NCBI GenBank assembly: GCA_015056565.1
Contig: SVGB01000024.1
Location: 1 to 38,706, forward strand
Source of the DNA: Butyrivibrio sp.
GTDB lineage: Bacteria > Bacillota > Clostridia > Lachnospirales > Lachnospiraceae
DNA length: 38,706 nucleotides
Direction: 5' to 3'
Position 1 is the first letter of the stretch; the number at the start of each line of letters is the position of its first letter. A program made the translations under genes and the position numbers. A model generated the notes under the pieces. That model ran no database searches and was not told where the DNA came from. It was given only the letters and a program-made list of their open reading frames with translations. Positions 9,581 through 18,668 of this stretch are shown in pieces.

Positions 9581-9665
9581 TTTGAAACAGTACAAGATAA
9601 GACAATTATTGTCACGTATATTCATATAATTTGAAACAGCACTTTTCTATAATGATATTCATCAT
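9581..9665 (+). promoter_or_regulatory. Regulatory region upstream of the GH88 operon with direct repeats and dyads
   Basis: Between the lyase gene and the hydrolase gene are two copies of TTTGAAACAG (9581-9590 and 9630-9639), 49 bases apart and each followed by TAC or CAC. Between them is a perfect 13-bp palindrome, GACAATTATTGTC (9601-9613). TATAAT at 9648-9653 is the best -10 candidate, and ATGAT-ATTC-ATCAT (9652-9665) overlaps its downstream end. This suggests a separately regulated promoter with activator and repressor sites; which regulator binds is unknown. Confidence 0.5.
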
Positions 9666-9694
9666 AGAAACACACATGAACAAGAGGAGGCTAC

Positions 9695-10831
9695 ATGAGG
9701 AAACTTACTGGGGACGAACAAAAATGGGTTACAGATACTCTGGGGAAGATCAGGGACAAGATGGTTCCGGTAACGGAGCGCAATCTTGACAGTATTCCCT
9801 ACACAACTATGGGCGGACGCTTTGATGATAAGTCAGAAAGCGACGTCTGTTGGTGGACCAATGGATTCTGGGGCGGAGAAATGTGGCAGCTGTATAAGCT
9901 GACCGGTAATGACATGTTCAGGCAGGAGGCAATCAAGGTAGAGGACAAGCTGGACAAGGTCCTTATGATAAATGAGGGCCTTGACCATGACAATGGCTTT
10001 AAGTGGCTTCCAACATCCGTTATCAGATATAAGCTTGAAAAGAACAAAGCATCTTTAAACCGCGCCATGCTGGCAGCAGGCAACATGGCTGGACGTTTTA
10101 ATCTTGCAGGTAACTTTATCCGTGCCTGGAATAACTGGGATGATGTGGACAGGAGAGGCTTTGCAATCATCGACTGTATGATGAACCTGCCACTTTTGTA
10201 CTGGGCATCAGAAGAGACCACAGACCCAAGATTTAAGATGATGGCTGTAGCTCACGCAGATACTGCCATGAAGACTTTTGTAAGAGAAGATGGATCGGTC
10301 AACCACATTGTTGTATTCGATCCTTTCACAGGCAAGATGGTAGAGAGCCTTGGTGGCCAGGGCTATGGTGTAGGCTCATCCTGGACAAGAGGTCAGAGCT
10401 GGGGAATTTACGGCTTTGCTCTTAGCTACGGATACACAGGGGATAAGAAATACCTTGAGACATCAAAAAAAATCGCAGACTACGTGATCTCAGAACTTGG
10501 GGATTCCTACCTTGTTCCTATTGATTATCGCCAGCCAAAAGACGTTGATCTTGAGGACTCAACGGCAGCAGCCATCACAGCTTCAGGCCTTATTGAACTT
10601 GCAGGACATCTTGAGGGCGATGAAGCAGACAAGTACCTTGAAGCGGCCATCAAACTCCTTAAGACCCTTGATGAGAAGCGTATAAGCTGGGGGCTTGATA
10701 CAGATAATCTCCTTAACAACTGCGCAGTAGATTATCACGGCGACGGTCATAACATGTCTATCATCTATGGCGACTATTACTTTATCGAAGCTATGATGAA
10801 GCTTAATGGCGACGCTCTTAAGATATTCTAA
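9695..10831 (+). CDS. Unsaturated glucuronyl hydrolase, GH88-type
   Basis: 378 residues, no signal peptide, a good RBS (AAGAGGAGG) before the ATG. Family landmarks appear in order: WWTNGFWGGEMWQLYKLTG, LDHDNGF with D99, AIIDCMMNLPLLYWA with D160 (the position of the catalytic Asp in characterised enzymes), GSSWTRGQSWGIYGFALSY, and EDSTAAAITASGLIEL. These enzymes hydrate the 4,5 double bond of unsaturated uronides made by lyases, releasing 5-keto-4-deoxyuronate and the rest of the chain. The position right after a heparinase-type lyase fits this. GH105 is the related alternative, but the conserved segments look like GH88. Confidence 0.87.
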   Translation: MRKLTGDEQKWVTDTLGKIRDKMVPVTERNLDSIPYTTMGGRFDDKSESDVCWWTNGFWGGEMWQLYKLTGNDMFRQEAIKVEDKLDKVLMINEGLDHDNGFKWLPTSVIRYKLEKNKASLNRAMLAAGNMAGRFNLAGNFIRAWNNWDDVDRRGFAIIDCMMNLPLLYWASEETTDPRFKMMAVAHADTAMKTFVREDGSVNHIVVFDPFTGKMVESLGGQGYGVGSSWTRGQSWGIYGFALSYGYTGDKKYLETSKKIADYVISELGDSYLVPIDYRQPKDVDLEDSTAAAITASGLIELAGHLEGDEADKYLEAAIKLLKTLDEKRISWGLDTDNLLNNCAVDYHGDGHNMSIIYGDYYFIEAMMKLNGDALKIF

Positions 10832-10847
10832 GGGAAAGGTGGATGCT

Positions 10848-12890
10848 ATGAAGTTTGAACCTACTAAGCTTGACTATGACCTGAGCCCATACACTGGTAT
10901 GACCAGGGACAGCTGGATAGAGGCTGCCAAGTACTTGTTAAAGGGGGTTTTTGATAACCTTGAAAATATCGAGGCACCTGTTGTGATGCCAAGATATGAG
11001 ACAGAAGTCACCTATCCACAAAAAGACGCTCCAGAGTGGCGCATCAAGGCTGAATATTTTGAGGGCCTTGCCAGATCTTTTTTCATCTCAGCGCCGCTAG
11101 TGCATATTGAGCCAGACCTTATCTTAAACGGAATAAAAGTAAGGGACTACTACAAGAAACAGGTACTCTATGCAGTAACTCCCGGGGAAAAGAACTATGT
11201 CCTCAATTACTCGGACATGAAAAAGACTGATACTTCTGGAAATCTCTTTTCCGCATTCCAGCAGACAGTTGAGACTGCGGCTCTTGTTATCTGCCTGTGG
11301 CTGTCAAAAGAGGAGATCTGGGATACTTATGATAAAGAGGAAAAAGACAGGATCGCAGCCTTTTTGTCTGACTTTGGACATGCCAACACTGTTCCTCAGA
11401 ACTGGCGACTTTTTAACATGCTGGATCTGGCGTTCCTTTATATGAACGGCTATGACATCGATGAAGATATCATGAGAGACCACGCCCAGAATATCCTTAA
11501 TTACTACGTTGGAGAGGGATGGTACAGAGACGGACAGAGCTTTGATTACTATTCATGCTGGGCATTTAACATGTACACAGCCATGTGGAATACCTGGTAT
11601 GGCTATGAAAAAGAGCCTTACATCGCAGCGAAGTTTGAAGAAAACTCAAATGAACTTATGAAGACCTACCCTGACTTTTTTGACAGGGACGGCTTTACCA
11701 ATATGTGGGGCAGGAGCTGCATCTACAGAAACGCAGCAACCAGCGCATTTGACGGAAACCTTATGATGAGAAACAGCACCATGGATCCGGGCCTGGCAAG
11801 AAGGATCTGCTCAGGGTCACTTCTTCAGTTCTTTACAAGAGACGACTTTTTGTGGAGCGGTATACCAACCCTTGGCTTCTACGGACCATTTGTACCGCTG
11901 GTTCAGAGCTATTCATGTGCTGAATCTCCCTTCTGGCTTGCTAAGGCACTTCTTTGCCTGCACCTTCCTGCTGATCATCCATTCTGGACAGCCAAGGAAA
12001 ACAACGGAAGCTGGGAAGGCTTAAAAGAAGGTGACGTCAAGGTAACGACCTTAAATGGGCCAGCGCTTTGCTTCTCAAACCACGGATCCAACGGCATCAC
12101 AGAGCTAAGAACTGGTAAGATCCTCAAGGAAAAGGGCGATGTCCATGGAATGAACAACTACTCTAAGCTTGTGTTTAACAGCAAGTTCCCTTGGGAGGCC
12201 ACAGTTTCAGAAAATGTTGAATCCCAGCAGTATGTGGTGGAGTACACCGATGAGAACATCTTTGTATCTGCCAATGCCACTTTCTGGGCAGGGGAAAAGA
12301 AAGACGTGCTCTATAGGCGTCAGTTCTTTGAATTCGAGCCTGAGTGCGAGACACACTGGAAGACCGCTATAAACCTTGCTGACTTTACTGTTCCCTGCGG
12401 AATAATAAGGGCAGACAAGATAAGATTTTACAGACGTCCTGCAAGGATAACCCTTGGAACCTTTGGATTTCCTGACAACGGAACAACCATGGATACAAAG
12501 GAAAAGGACGGCGCGAAAGCTGTCATCTTAAAAGGCAAGGACCACACAGGAAAAGATAAACAGCTTGCATTTACTATATTCGCTGGTTGGACAGATATTA
12601 AACGCATCGACAGCACAGGAACAAATCCTGACAGCGAAAAGTCAATCATCCTGTACGCAGAGACAGAGAGAAACAAGCAGTATGGGTACGACCCATATTT
12701 CCTGATCTCCCAGACTATAACCAAAGAGTCCCATGAGGATTTTACTGAGGATGAGTTGTTCCCGATCAGTAAGATCGAATACACTGATCCTCAGAACTGT
12801 GGCGGATACGGACCAGTTACTATCCACATGAAAAACGGAGAAACCAGGGAAATAGATTTCTACGGAATCGAAGCAAAACTGTCTCTGTGA
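10848..12890 (+). CDS. DUF2264 family protein, probable cytoplasmic uronate glycosidase
   Basis: 680 residues, no signal peptide. The start at 10848 is chosen for the RBS GGGAAAGGTGG just upstream; an in-frame ATG at 10806 lies inside the preceding gene. The N-terminal half matches the DUF2264 pattern: PYTGMTRDSWIEAAKYLL, EWRIKAEYFEGLARSFF, QNWRLFNMLDLAFLYMNGYD and DGQSFDYYSCWAFNMYTAMW, an alpha/alpha toroid seen widely in polysaccharide utilisation loci. The C-terminal half looks like a beta-sandwich. My recollection is that this family has been tied to beta-glucuronidase activity in one CAZy class (GH154), but I cannot confirm that here. It would act after or beside the GH88 enzyme, 16 bases upstream. 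Confidence 0.8.
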   Translation: MKFEPTKLDYDLSPYTGMTRDSWIEAAKYLLKGVFDNLENIEAPVVMPRYETEVTYPQKDAPEWRIKAEYFEGLARSFFISAPLVHIEPDLILNGIKVRDYYKKQVLYAVTPGEKNYVLNYSDMKKTDTSGNLFSAFQQTVETAALVICLWLSKEEIWDTYDKEEKDRIAAFLSDFGHANTVPQNWRLFNMLDLAFLYMNGYDIDEDIMRDHAQNILNYYVGEGWYRDGQSFDYYSCWAFNMYTAMWNTWYGYEKEPYIAAKFEENSNELMKTYPDFFDRDGFTNMWGRSCIYRNAATSAFDGNLMMRNSTMDPGLARRICSGSLLQFFTRDDFLWSGIPTLGFYGPFVPLVQSYSCAESPFWLAKALLCLHLPADHPFWTAKENNGSWEGLKEGDVKVTTLNGPALCFSNHGSNGITELRTGKILKEKGDVHGMNNYSKLVFNSKFPWEATVSENVESQQYVVEYTDENIFVSANATFWAGEKKDVLYRRQFFEFEPECETHWKTAINLADFTVPCGIIRADKIRFYRRPARITLGTFGFPDNGTTMDTKEKDGAKAVILKGKDHTGKDKQLAFTIFAGWTDIKRIDSTGTNPDSEKSIILYAETERNKQYGYDPYFLISQTITKESHEDFTEDELFPISKIEYTDPQNCGGYGPVTIHMKNGETREIDFYGIEAKLSL

Positions 12891-12914
12891 CAGATAATAA
12901 ACGAGGTCAGACAA

Positions 12915-13706
12915 ATGAAAATATCAGTTTATAACGACTGGGACCATGTGCCCAAGGCAGAGGCGGAAGGCGATGATGAAGCAGTTCTTGCCTGGGACGG
13001 CGAATACAGAAAGGGCGACATCATAGAGTTTTCAGGTCTTGAGCCTGGACGCTTTTATATGGTGAAGGTGGATGCAGCAATTGAAACGTCTCTGGTCCTT
13101 GTGAAAGAGGAGACAGTTCTTTATACTGTTCCATTCTATGAGAAAAAGACAAGCTACAATCCTCTAGCATTCTTTGGAAACAGGCACGTAGTGGCTATCC
13201 GCTACGCCAGGGGCTATGAAATCAACTCTTATAAGAACCTGGCCCTCAATCCCTTTGACCAGCATGAGGTGTCCGGAGTATATCCACACGCCAGCGCCAA
13301 CGTTGAGACCAGAGGAGAAGCGGTGTTCGCTGCAAGAAATGCTATAGATGGCTGCATCTGCACCTTGTCCCACGGCGAGTGGCCATACGAATCCTGGGGT
13401 ATCAACAGGCAGGATGATGCCAAGATCACCATAGATTTTGGCAGAAAAGTAGACTTTGATAAGATCGTTCTTTACACAAGAGCAGATTTCCCACACGACA
13501 ATTGGTGGATTCAGGGAACCTTTGAGTTCTCCGATGGAACCACAGAGGTTGTGGACATGGATAAGAAGGTCCAAGAGCCACATGTATTTGATATCTGCAA
13601 AAAGGGTATAGAGTGGATCAAGCTTGGTGACCTTATAAAGGCTGACGACCCAAGTCCATTCCCAGCGTTAACCCAGATAGAAGTTTACGGTACTGAAAGT
13701 ATTTAA
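12915..13706 (+). CDS. Discoidin (F5/8 type C)-like cytoplasmic protein, function unknown
   Basis: 263 residues with no signal peptide. The first about 100 residues form a beta-rich module (AVLAWDGEYRKGDIIEFSGL, GRFYMVKVDA). From about residue 105 the pattern is that of a galactose-binding/discoidin domain: NLALNPFD, FAARNAIDG, SHGEWPYESWGINRQDDA, ITIDFGRKVDFDKIVLYTR. Such domains usually bind sugars, often as accessory modules of glycosidases; here the domain stands alone. It lies 24 bases after the DUF2264 gene as the last gene of the operon, so it may help bind uronate oligosaccharides or assist an enzyme in the cytoplasm (inference). Confidence 0.7.
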   Translation: MKISVYNDWDHVPKAEAEGDDEAVLAWDGEYRKGDIIEFSGLEPGRFYMVKVDAAIETSLVLVKEETVLYTVPFYEKKTSYNPLAFFGNRHVVAIRYARGYEINSYKNLALNPFDQHEVSGVYPHASANVETRGEAVFAARNAIDGCICTLSHGEWPYESWGINRQDDAKITIDFGRKVDFDKIVLYTRADFPHDNWWIQGTFEFSDGTTEVVDMDKKVQEPHVFDICKKGIEWIKLGDLIKADDPSPFPALTQIEVYGTESI

Positions 13707-13812
13707 AATATCTAAAATACACCTTCCAAGGATTAATAGTTTTTTAAGAAAAGCTGCATATTTCAGATGTTAGAATATTGTTAGTTCTTATGAGAAAACA
13801 GGAAGGTGAGAT

Positions 13813-16203
13813 ATGAATACTTATTTTACAAGAGGTAAAGATCAAAGTAAGAGCAGGCTGTTATCTACTGTGCTGATAATAGCCCTGCTTTTTTGCTGCA
13901 CAGGTTTAAGCGGCTGCGGAAAGAAAAGCAGCAAGGCCCTTTCAGAATACTGGGCGGCTGACTCGGAAGCCGCAGAGAGCCTTCGGGACTACGTATCAAA
14001 GGTAACAAACAAAAAGGACAGCGAAAACTTCATTCCGGTAGAGGACCGAATTGCTGTATTTGACATGGATGGAACTCTTACCTGCGAAACTTACTACACC
14101 TACTACGACACCATGATGTTCATCAATTACTGCCTAATAGACCATCCGGAGAGAGTTTCTGATGAGCTTAAGGCAGCAGCTGCGGAAATACGACCAGGGT
14201 ATACTGCAGGCGAGGAACTTGCAAGAAACTTTGCCAAGGCATATGCAGGGATGACTGTTAAAGAGCTCTATGACTACGCTGTAGAATTCGGACAGAAGGA
14301 AACAGATAGCTTTAATAACATGAAGTACATTGACGGTTTCTATCTGCCAATGGTGGAAGTGGTCAAGTACCTTTATGACAACGACTTTACGATCTATGTG
14401 GTAAGCGGAACAGAGCGCACTACTACAAGGGCGATCGTAGCAAATTCTCCGATACGTGACTATGTTTCTCCTGCCCATGTGATCGGTACAGAGTTTGAAG
14501 TCAAGGTAAAAGGAAACGAAGATGTATCCTCAAATATGGACTTTAAATATGCAGATGGCGATGAGCTGGTGTTTACGGGAGGCTTTATCCAGAAGAACCT
14601 TAATGCCAACAAGACCATCTGGATTGAGAGAGAAATCGGTCAGTATCCTGTACTTGCATTTGGTAACAGCGGAAGTGATACCAGCATGATGAATTATGCT
14701 CTGGATAAAAGAAATCCATACCCTTCCGAGGCGTACATGGTTGTGGCAGATGACGATGTGAGGGAGTGGGGAACCCAGAACTGGGAAGAAAAATCCGCTG
14801 CCTACAAAGAGCAGGGATACGTTCCGATCTCTATGAAGAACGATTTCCTTAAGATTTACCCGGATGCCATCACCAGGGCAGAAAACCAGTATGTCGAAAA
14901 AGAAACTGAAGCAGCACAGGCAGATAACATTATCCAGTTCCCGTCAAAGACCGAAGGAAGTGTTTCTGAGGATGAGAACGTAAGGACAACTCTTTCAAGA
15001 GAAGGATATACCTTGGAGAAGTCAGTTGTCCTTAGCAGACATAATATCAGGGCTCCGCTATCAGGCGAGGGCTCAGCACTTGATACCATAACTCCACATA
15101 AGTGGTTTGACTGGTCAGCTGAGGCCAGCCAGCTCTCTGTAAGAGGAGGGACTTTAGAAACAGAGATGGGCCAGTACTTCAGGAAATGGCTTGAGAAAGA
15201 AGGGCTGTTTGAACCAAACTACAGACCAGAAGACGAGGCAGTTCGCATTTATGCAAACTCCAAGCAAAGAACTATTGCTACAGCTGAGTTTTTCACAGCA
15301 GGTCTTTTGCCGGTTGATGGTATAGATGTTGAGTACCACAGCGATTTTGATGCCATGGATCCGGTATTTAACCCGGTTTTCACGTATGCTTCTGATGATT
15401 ATGCAGCTGATGCAACAGATGAGATCATAGAAAAGTTTGGTCCTGTAATAGAAAATCTGAGTGATAATTATTCTCTTTTAGAGGATGTGATTGATGTGAA
15501 GGAATCTGATGATTATAAAAGTGGTTCCTTTACAGGGTTTGATACAGGAGACAGCGAGTTTGCTATCGAAGAAGGAAAAGAGCCTTCAGTTTCAGGATCA
15601 CTAAAGAAGGCCTGCCAGGTAAGTGACGCCCTGGTTCTTCAGTACTTTGAGGAAGAAGATGAAAAGAAGGCAGCTTTTGACCATGACCTTACTACAGAGC
15701 AGTGGGAAGCAATCTCAGAGATAAAGGATGTTTACGGCGACGCTCTCTTTACAGCACCGCTAGTAGCTACTAATGTAGCCCACCCTCTTCTTCAGGAGAT
15801 AGATAGAGAACTTACAACTGAAGGAAGGCAGTTTACCTTCCTTTGCGGACATGACTCAAACCTTGCAAGTGTGCTGGCTGCCCTTGATGTAAGCGAGTAT
15901 TCTCTGCCCGATACTTTAGAGAAAAAGACGCCTATAGGAGCAAAGCTTGTTTTTAATACTTGGAAAGACGCCGGGGGAGAAGAGTACATCACACTTGACC
16001 TTGTATATCAGAAGACTGAGCAGCTAAGAAGCATGAGCATTCTTGATGACAGCAATTCTCCTGGAATCTATACACTTCATCTTAATGGAATCCAGGCGGA
16101 TGAAAACGGAATGTATAAGGCAAAAGACGTGCTTGACCGCTTCAATAGTGCCATAGAAGCTTATGATCTCATGATTGAGGAGTATAAGGAAGACGCTGCA
16201 TAA
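13813..16203 (+). CDS. Surface lipoprotein fusing a HAD phosphatase and a histidine acid phosphatase
   Basis: 796 residues. A basic start and hydrophobic stretch end in the lipobox LSGC with the lipidated Cys at residue 35. Domain 1 (about 65-340) is a HAD phosphatase: DMDGTLT with nucleophile D84 and general acid D86, VVSGTERTTTRAIV, and FGNSGSDTSMM. Domain 2 (about 395-780) is a branch-2 histidine acid phosphatase: RHNIRAPL (R408 region, H410), a variant of RHGxRxP with Asn for Gly, and the catalytic GHDSN (H680, D681). A charged linker of roughly 30 residues joins them. Both active sites look intact, so the protein should release phosphate from organic phosphates, possibly including phytate, at the cell surface. 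It has its own RBS (GGAAGGTGAG) and a terminator behind it. Confidence 0.82.
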   Translation: MNTYFTRGKDQSKSRLLSTVLIIALLFCCTGLSGCGKKSSKALSEYWAADSEAAESLRDYVSKVTNKKDSENFIPVEDRIAVFDMDGTLTCETYYTYYDTMMFINYCLIDHPERVSDELKAAAAEIRPGYTAGEELARNFAKAYAGMTVKELYDYAVEFGQKETDSFNNMKYIDGFYLPMVEVVKYLYDNDFTIYVVSGTERTTTRAIVANSPIRDYVSPAHVIGTEFEVKVKGNEDVSSNMDFKYADGDELVFTGGFIQKNLNANKTIWIEREIGQYPVLAFGNSGSDTSMMNYALDKRNPYPSEAYMVVADDDVREWGTQNWEEKSAAYKEQGYVPISMKNDFLKIYPDAITRAENQYVEKETEAAQADNIIQFPSKTEGSVSEDENVRTTLSREGYTLEKSVVLSRHNIRAPLSGEGSALDTITPHKWFDWSAEASQLSVRGGTLETEMGQYFRKWLEKEGLFEPNYRPEDEAVRIYANSKQRTIATAEFFTAGLLPVDGIDVEYHSDFDAMDPVFNPVFTYASDDYAADATDEIIEKFGPVIENLSDNYSLLEDVIDVKESDDYKSGSFTGFDTGDSEFAIEEGKEPSVSGSLKKACQVSDALVLQYFEEEDEKKAAFDHDLTTEQWEAISEIKDVYGDALFTAPLVATNVAHPLLQEIDRELTTEGRQFTFLCGHDSNLASVLAALDVSEYSLPDTLEKKTPIGAKLVFNTWKDAGGEEYITLDLVYQKTEQLRSMSILDDSNSPGIYTLHLNGIQADENGMYKAKDVLDRFNSAIEAYDLMIEEYKEDAA

Positions 16204-16217
16204 ATAAACGAACATAT

Positions 16218-16263
16218 AAAGAGAGAATGACGTACATATTCTCGTACAACATTCTCTCTTTTT
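16218..16263 (+). terminator. Intrinsic terminator of the phosphatase lipoprotein gene
   Basis: A 12-bp stem, AAAGAGAGAATG (16218-16229) with CATTCTCTCTTT (16250-16261), ends in a U-tract. The loop carries a smaller GTAC pairing. It lies between convergent genes and may also slow transcription leaving ftsH, though the minus strand has a poorer U-tract. Confidence 0.8.
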
Positions 16264-16287
16264 GCTTACCTCAAAACCCTTTTGTTA

Positions 16288-18531
16288 TCATTTATCAAAA
16301 TTATCTGGAACATGTGAGAAGACGCCCTGTCTTACATGTGCAGTATCTTCACTTGGAGCTTCGTCAGCCGTAGGCTCCGCAGAAGCCTCTTCTACAGGCT
16401 CATCATTAACTGCCTCGGGGCTTACTGCTGTCTCTGTCTCAGCGCCAGCGAGGGCATCAATGAATGCTCCCTTGGCTGATTCGTCAGCAGCCTGACTATC
16501 CGTAGGTTCTTCCTTGTCCTTAGGCTTCTTAACTGGAACGTTTTCACCAACAAGTGCTGACTCAGCTCTTGTAGCATAGATCCTTCCGTGTTTTGCAGCC
16601 TCTGCCTCTTCCTCAGTAGGTTCAGGAATATTGCAGACCTCACGGTAGATCTTCATGAACTCTTTACCAGTAATGGTCTCTTTCTCAATGAGGAACTGGG
16701 CGATCTTGTCCATGGCATCAAGGTGCTCGCTGATGATCTTCTTAGCCTTGTCATAGCAGTCTGCAAGGAGCTTCTGAACTTCTGCATCTACAAGGCTGGC
16801 TGTCTGATCACTGCAGTTTAGGACTCTGTTGCCATCAAGGTATCTGTTCTGAATGGACTCAAGCTGCATGAGACCGAACTTCTCACTCATACCAAACATG
16901 GTGATCATGCTGCGGGCCATTGATGTTGCCTTTTCGATATCGTTCTCAGCGCCGGTTGTTACAGTGTTAAAGATAACTTCCTCTGCTGCACGTCCGCCAA
17001 GAGCAACGATGATGTCGTCGATGATCTCGTCCTTGGTCTGAAGATATTTCTCATCCTCAGGGACCTGCATAACATATCCCAAAGCTCCCATGGTTCTTGG
17101 AACGATGGTGATCTTCTGAACTGGCTCTGTGTTCTTTTGAACTGCGCTTATAAGTGCGTGTCCAACCTCGTGGTAGGAAACGATCTTTCTCTCTTCCTTG
17201 CTGAGGATCCTGTCCTTCTTTTCTTTTCCAACAAGGACCTGTTCTACAGCTTCCATAAGATCATGCTGGCAAACATACTCTCTGCCTGCCTTTACGGCGT
17301 TGATGGCAGCTTCGTTGATCATGTTTGCAAGGTCGGAACCAACCGCTCCGCTGGTTGCAAGGGCGATTCCCTTAAGATCAACAGTTTCATCCATCTTAAC
17401 ATCCTTGGAATGAACCTTAAGGATCTCTTCTCTTCCCTTAAGGTCAGGCTTGTCAACGATGATACGTCTGTCGAAACGACCGGGACGAAGAAGAGCCTTA
17501 TCAAGGATCTCAGGTCTGTTGGTAGCGCCAAGGATAAGTACACCCTTGGAGGAATCAAATCCGTCCATCTCGGAAAGGAGCTGGTTAAGTGTCTGCTCTC
17601 TCTCCTCATTGCCACCGCCGTACTTGCTGTCACGGCTTCTACCGATAGCATCGATCTCATCTATGAAAATGATACATGGAGCGTTCTTACTTGCTTCACT
17701 AAAGAGGTCTCTTACACGGCTTGCACCTACACCGACGTAGAGCTCGATAAAGTCTGAACCTGCAAGTGAGTAGAATGGAACATGTGCTTCTCCGGCTACT
17801 GCCTTGGCAAGAAGGGTCTTACCTGTTCCGGGAGGTCCTACAAGGAGGGCGCCCTTAGGGAGCTTGGCTCCGATCTTGGCGTATTTGCTTGGGTTGTGAA
17901 GGAAATCTACAACCTCAACCAGTGACTCTTTTGCCTCGTCCTCACCAGCTACATCCTTGAAGGTAACACCGGTCTCCTTCTGAACATAAACCTTGGCGTT
18001 AGACTTACCTACGCTAAGAGGTCCGCCGCCACGGCCCATTCTCTTAAAGATCACAGAAAGAAGAAGCCACATAAGAAGGATAGGTGCTATGTAATAAAGA
18101 AGGAATGTGAGGATCGCACCTGATGAGTCAGGAACCTCGCTTGAAACCTCTACGCCGGCATCAAGCATTCTCTGAGTAAGAACGCTGTCTTCCTCTGCCT
18201 TACCTGTGAAATAAGTTATTGTCGTATATCCCGTAAGTGAATAGCCAAAGCCGAGCTTGTCCTCATCCTTGGTCTCCTTGGGATAGATGTTTACTCTGTC
18301 CTCTTCAATGACAATGTGATCAACCTTGCCATCATCTACCATCTGAATAAACTCTGTGTAGGTTACTTCCGAGTTGGTGTTTTCTGAAAATGCCTTCATG
18401 AAGTAGGTCATGCAGACCATTGTTACCACAGCTGCCACCAAAAGAAGGATTATATTCTGCTTCCTTGGAGAGCCGTTCTGGTCCCCTCCACCAAGGGGAT
18501 TATTGTTTCTCTGATTCTGATTATTATCCAT
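16288..18531 (-). CDS. ftsH: ATP-dependent zinc metalloprotease FtsH with long C-terminal tail
   Basis: 747 residues, about 100 longer than typical FtsH. A membrane segment at about 26-48 and a second at about 141-162 flank the external region. The AAA domain has Walker A GPPGTGKT (232-239), Walker B IIFIDEID and the second region of homology [20 protein letters not shown]. The protease domain has the zinc motif HEVGH. After about residue 640 comes an acidic Ala/Glu/Pro-rich tail of about 100 residues that ends DNFDK. FtsH is a membrane-anchored hexamer that degrades membrane and regulatory proteins. The RBS AAGGA lies 8-9 bases before the ATG. It is divergent from pyrG. Confidence 0.96.
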   Translation of the reverse strand: MDNNQNQRNNNPLGGGDQNGSPRKQNIILLLVAAVVTMVCMTYFMKAFSENTNSEVTYTEFIQMVDDGKVDHIVIEEDRVNIYPKETKDEDKLGFGYSLTGYTTITYFTGKAEEDSVLTQRMLDAGVEVSSEVPDSSGAILTFLLYYIAPILLMWLLLSVIFKRMGRGGGPLSVGKSNAKVYVQKETGVTFKDVAGEDEAKESLVEVVDFLHNPSKYAKIGAKLPKGALLVGPPGTGKTLLAKAVAGEAHVPFYSLAGSDFIELYVGVGASRVRDLFSEASKNAPCIIFIDEIDAIGRSRDSKYGGGNEEREQTLNQLLSEMDGFDSSKGVLILGATNRPEILDKALLRPGRFDRRIIVDKPDLKGREEILKVHSKDVKMDETVDLKGIALATSGAVGSDLANMINEAAINAVKAGREYVCQHDLMEAVEQVLVGKEKKDRILSKEERKIVSYHEVGHALISAVQKNTEPVQKITIVPRTMGALGYVMQVPEDEKYLQTKDEIIDDIIVALGGRAAEEVIFNTVTTGAENDIEKATSMARSMITMFGMSEKFGLMQLESIQNRYLDGNRVLNCSDQTASLVDAEVQKLLADCYDKAKKIISEHLDAMDKIAQFLIEKETITGKEFMKIYREVCNIPEPTEEEAEAAKHGRIYATRAESALVGENVPVKKPKDKEEPTDSQAADESAKGAFIDALAGAETETAVSPEAVNDEPVEEASAEPTADEAPSEDTAHVRQGVFSHVPDNFDK

Positions 18532-18562
18532 ATATTTTTCCTTTATATATAATGCTATCTTA

Positions 18563-18610
18563 TGCTATAATAGCACGAGATTGCTACACCACGATATACG
18601 AATTATATCG
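18563..18610 (+). promoter_or_regulatory. Extended -10 promoter and leader hairpin of pyrG
   Basis: TGCTATAAT at 18563-18571 is an extended -10 element without a convincing -35. Transcription would start near 18578, giving a leader of about 90 bases. A 7-bp hairpin, CGATATA-CGAAT-TATATCG (18592-18610), lies in it. No initial G-run of the kind used for reiterative-transcription control of pyrG in Bacillus is evident. Confidence 0.5.
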
Positions 18611-18668
18611 CATGCAATTTAAATTATCAATCTTTCTATTTACATTTTCCCGGGAGGACATTATCAAA

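Noticed and set aside
17137..17757. 206-residue plus-strand frame opposite ftsH
   Set aside because: It is antisense to the conserved AAA domain of FtsH, has no RBS and no protein-like pattern.
18420..18668. Longer N-terminus for CTP synthase
   Set aside because: It overlaps the divergent ftsH start and promoter; the family start and a strong RBS are at 18669.
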